Part shown: piece after piece, positions 31,531 through 32,871 of the stretch
How the letters are laid out: each line of letters starts with the position of its first letter
Position numbering within the stretch: the stretch's first letter is position 1
DNA from: JABDGC01 sp964449835
Lineage (GTDB): Bacteria; Pseudomonadota; Gammaproteobacteria; DSM-16500
Assembly: GCA_964449835.1 (NCBI GenBank)
Contig: CAYVBZ010000020.1
Span: 1 to 32,871, forward strand
Reading direction: 5' to 3'
Length of the DNA stretch: 32,871 nt
Notes under the pieces: model-generated
The model's input: only the letters and a program-made list of their open reading frames with translations
Told to the model about the DNA's origin: nothing
Database searches by the model: none
Position numbers and translations under genes: made by a program

Positions 31531-31940
31531 ACAAAATCTTGAAAGCCGAGGGCTTTTAGCCACTCGGGGGTTGGGGGAACTAACTTGCGGTGTTTCATGT
31601 CGAAAAGCGCGATAGTGAATTCGCCAATGCAGCAAACTTCGCCCTTGCGAAACATTTTTTGCTGCAATTTCCCAATTTTTCGTTCATAGGAAAGCAATTG
31701 CGTTTCAATAATCACAGGATCTCTCAGCTTGAGTTCCTTCATATATCGAATTTTTAATTCTAAAATAGTCGGGCCCAAGCCTGTTTCTATAATTTTTTCG
31801 ATGCCGTAGCCGCTTTCATTCATAAGTTCCCAGCGGGCTTCCTCAAAAAGATTAAGATATTGGGCATTATTCATGTGACCAAAGGTATCTAAATACACTT
31901 CCTTGATCATAATCGGGTAGGAAAAAATCTTTGCATTCAT
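31527..31940 (-). CDS. Hotdog-fold acyl-CoA thioesterase (4HBT family)
   Basis: The 137-aa protein has the typical 4HBT start VYLDTFGHMNNAQYLNLFEEARWEL with D18, G21-H22, N24/N25 and E33/E34, as in YbgC/FadM-like thioesterases. It probably releases free acids from acyl-CoA in the cytoplasm. Chain length is not readable. It begins 1 nt after the stop of the SixA-like gene (TAATATG), so translation is likely coupled. It is convergent with the antiporter. Its function in the operon with a phosphohistidine phosphatase is unclear. Confidence 0.85.
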   Translation of the reverse strand: MNAKIFSYPIMIKEVYLDTFGHMNNAQYLNLFEEARWELMNESGYGIEKIIETGLGPTILELKIRYMKELKLRDPVIIETQLLSYERKIGKLQQKMFRKGEVCCIGEFTIALFDMKHRKLVPPTPEWLKALGFQDFV

Positions 31941-31941
31941 A

Positions 31942-32412
31942 TTAATTATTAGTAAATAATTCAGGACAAACAGTCCATTTGATTACCCAGCCGCCCCCTT
32001 CCATTCTTTCCAAGCAGACTAGTGTTGCGGTCTGGAAAACCAGCAAGTCACTGCTTTCATAGCCTGTCAGCAGTTTAGACAACAGTTTCCCCATAAAGGG
32101 CATATGGCCTACTAAGGCCAGGTCTTTATCAAACTGGTTAATTTCACTGGCAATGGGGCTAACCAAGTCTAAAGGCTCCAAGCCAGACCTTGCTTCAACG
32201 CCACGGTCACAATGAATGGCTTGTTGCAGCCCTTCCGCCGTTTGCTTAGCGCGTAATTTACCACTATGAAAGAAAAAATCTACCTTCAGTTTTCGAGGAA
32301 CAAGAAAAGCTGCAATGGCTTGAAGGTCTTTTTCGCCTTTTTCACTAAGGGGACATTCAGAATCAATTTCCTTTGGGGAAGCTTCGGCATGGCGGGCTAG
32401 ATAAATTTTCAT
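31942..32412 (-). CDS. sixA: Phosphohistidine phosphatase SixA-like
   Basis: The 156-aa protein is a small histidine phosphatase. The catalytic ARHAEA (R7, H8) is at the N terminus, followed by CPLSEKGEKDLQAIAAFL, FFFHSGKLRAKQTAEGLQ and the second motif LALVGHMPFMGKLLSKLL. The short length and the HSGKLRAKQTAE form point to SixA, which dephosphorylates HPt domains or PTS phosphohistidines. The protein partner is unknown. It is the first gene of a pair with the thioesterase. Its start is close to the end of the hairpin at 32441-32476, so its promoter is not obvious. The Shine-Dalgarno is weak. Confidence 0.85.
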   Translation of the reverse strand: MKIYLARHAEASPKEIDSECPLSEKGEKDLQAIAAFLVPRKLKVDFFFHSGKLRAKQTAEGLQQAIHCDRGVEARSGLEPLDLVSPIASEINQFDKDLALVGHMPFMGKLLSKLLTGYESSDLLVFQTATLVCLERMEGGGWVIKWTVCPELFTNN

Positions 32413-32440
32413 AGTTTAATCATTCCAAAAATATATATAA

Positions 32441-32476
32441 GAAAAGCTGTCTGCATTTTTTCGCAGACAGCTTTTC
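32441..32476. terminator. Terminator hairpin between the DUF6790-like and sixA genes
   Basis: GAAAAGCTGTCTGC and GCAGACAGCTTTTC are perfect 14-bp arms around an 8-nt T-rich loop. On the minus strand it follows the stop at 32495 by about 19 nt and is followed by TTATATATATTTTT, a T-rich run consistent with an intrinsic terminator. Confidence 0.75.
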
Positions 32477-32494
32477 AGTCATCATTTAGCTTTA

Positions 32495-32871
32495 TTAATA
32501 ATAATTTCTGTTTCTTCTTTTTATACTATAGAGACAAAGCAGCAGAAGAATAGGTAAAAAGACATCAAGCCAAAAACCCGAGGCGGCATTGACAAAGGTG
32601 AAATAATACTTGGTCAAGCGTATGTAGGCATCGCCCCACATCCAACAAGCATTTCCCAAAACAGCTGCAAGTCGGAAACCAAAACTAGCATTAAATGCAA
32701 GTACGGCAATTAAGCCAAAGCCTAAATTAGCAATTGCCACCTTATATTGAAAGAGTCCACCTATCCAGCCAATGTGGGCCGCTGTGACATCTGAGTAAAC
32801 ACCGTGCTTGTAGCTGGCAAAAAGAGCGGCGATACCCATCGGAAAGAGAACAAACCAGCTGAAAATAATTT
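32495..32871 (-). CDS. Membrane protein of DUF6790-like type, partial at the right edge
   Basis: The frame stays open to the right end of the window, so the N terminus is missing. An internal Met at 32839 lies inside a membrane helix (SWFVLFPMGIAALFASYKHG), so it is probably not the real start. About 125 residues are visible with four hydrophobic segments. HIGWIGGLFQYKVAIANLGFGLIAVLAF is the most diagnostic stretch and fits DUF6790 proteins by memory of the family pattern. NACWMWGDAYIRL and DVFLPILLLLCLYSIKRRNRN follow. Its function is unknown. Confidence 0.65.
   Translation of the reverse strand, partial: IIFSWFVLFPMGIAALFASYKHGVYSDVTAAHIGWIGGLFQYKVAIANLGFGLIAVLAFNASFGFRLAAVLGNACWMWGDAYIRLTKYYFTFVNAASGFWLDVFLPILLLLCLYSIKRRNRNYY

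Noticed and set aside
1..32871. tRNA, rRNA, CRISPR array, insertion sequence or known riboswitch
   Set aside because: No cloverleaf-like sequence, repeat-spacer array, transposase frame or recognised riboswitch core was noticed by eye; a covariance-model scan was not possible.

Overview
The window reads as a chromosomal segment of a Gram-negative gammaproteobacterium, most likely a host-associated member of Legionellales (Legionella/Coxiella/Aquicella-like). Envelope genes (lpxH, an RND tripartite pump, lipoproteins, an eight-strand-type barrel) show the Gram-negative cell plan. The host-associated guess rests on a large CKSGKDRTG phosphoinositide-phosphatase-like protein, an acid-sphingomyelinase-like phosphodiesterase, a PlaA/PlaC-like GDSL lipase, a secreted papain-like protease, periplasmic Cu/Zn SOD, a DOT1-like methyltransferase and a tiny histone H1-like protein. 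No rRNA, tRNA, CRISPR array, transposase, integrase or secretion apparatus was seen. Taxonomy is inferred from gene content only.

Layout. 1-434 (-) is the 5' part of mmsA, divergent from accD. 544-3950 is mostly housekeeping: accD, a SPOR-domain protein, lpxH (-), a conserved hypothetical gene and adk. 3999-5729 (-) holds a secreted metallophosphodiesterase and a small poly-Q/Gly-rich protein. 5881-13530 is a four-gene (+) run of outer-membrane factor, membrane-fusion protein, RND pump and acetyl-CoA synthetase, with gaps of 2 nt or less. 13622-16798 is the 1058-aa candidate effector. 16985-18213 is a convergent polysaccharide deacetylase / L,D-transpeptidase pair whose stop codons sit in one shared hairpin. 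18531-19546 (-) is a Cys-rich exported protein plus an outer-membrane barrel with overlapping reading frames. 19600-19670 is a non-coding segment with two perfect DnaA boxes, a third near match and an AT-rich 13-mer-like element. 19818-22763 carries a holin-like small membrane protein, a DOT1-like methyltransferase, a small lipoprotein and an APC permease. 22764-23231 is non-coding apart from a 46-aa histone-like gene, and contains a strong (+) terminator and an 18-bp palindrome. 23232-26162 is a secreted-protein cluster (sodC, GDSL lipase, papain-like protease). 26163-27784 has a BON lipoprotein, an unknown membrane protein and REP-like palindromes. 27785-32871 has a plant AAE17/18-like acyl-CoA synthetase, a CPA1 antiporter, a thioesterase, a SixA-like phosphatase and a partial DUF6790-like membrane protein.

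How the parts may work together. Acetate and acyl activation (acs, the AAE-like ligase, mmsA, the thioesterase, accD) points to carbon supply through acyl-CoA and amino acid breakdown, with the APC permease importing amino acids. The exported enzymes, the SOD and the phosphatase fit interaction with a eukaryotic host or predator. These functional links are inference. The start codon was moved from the longest reading frame wherever a clear Shine-Dalgarno sequence, lipobox or signal peptide supported an internal one.
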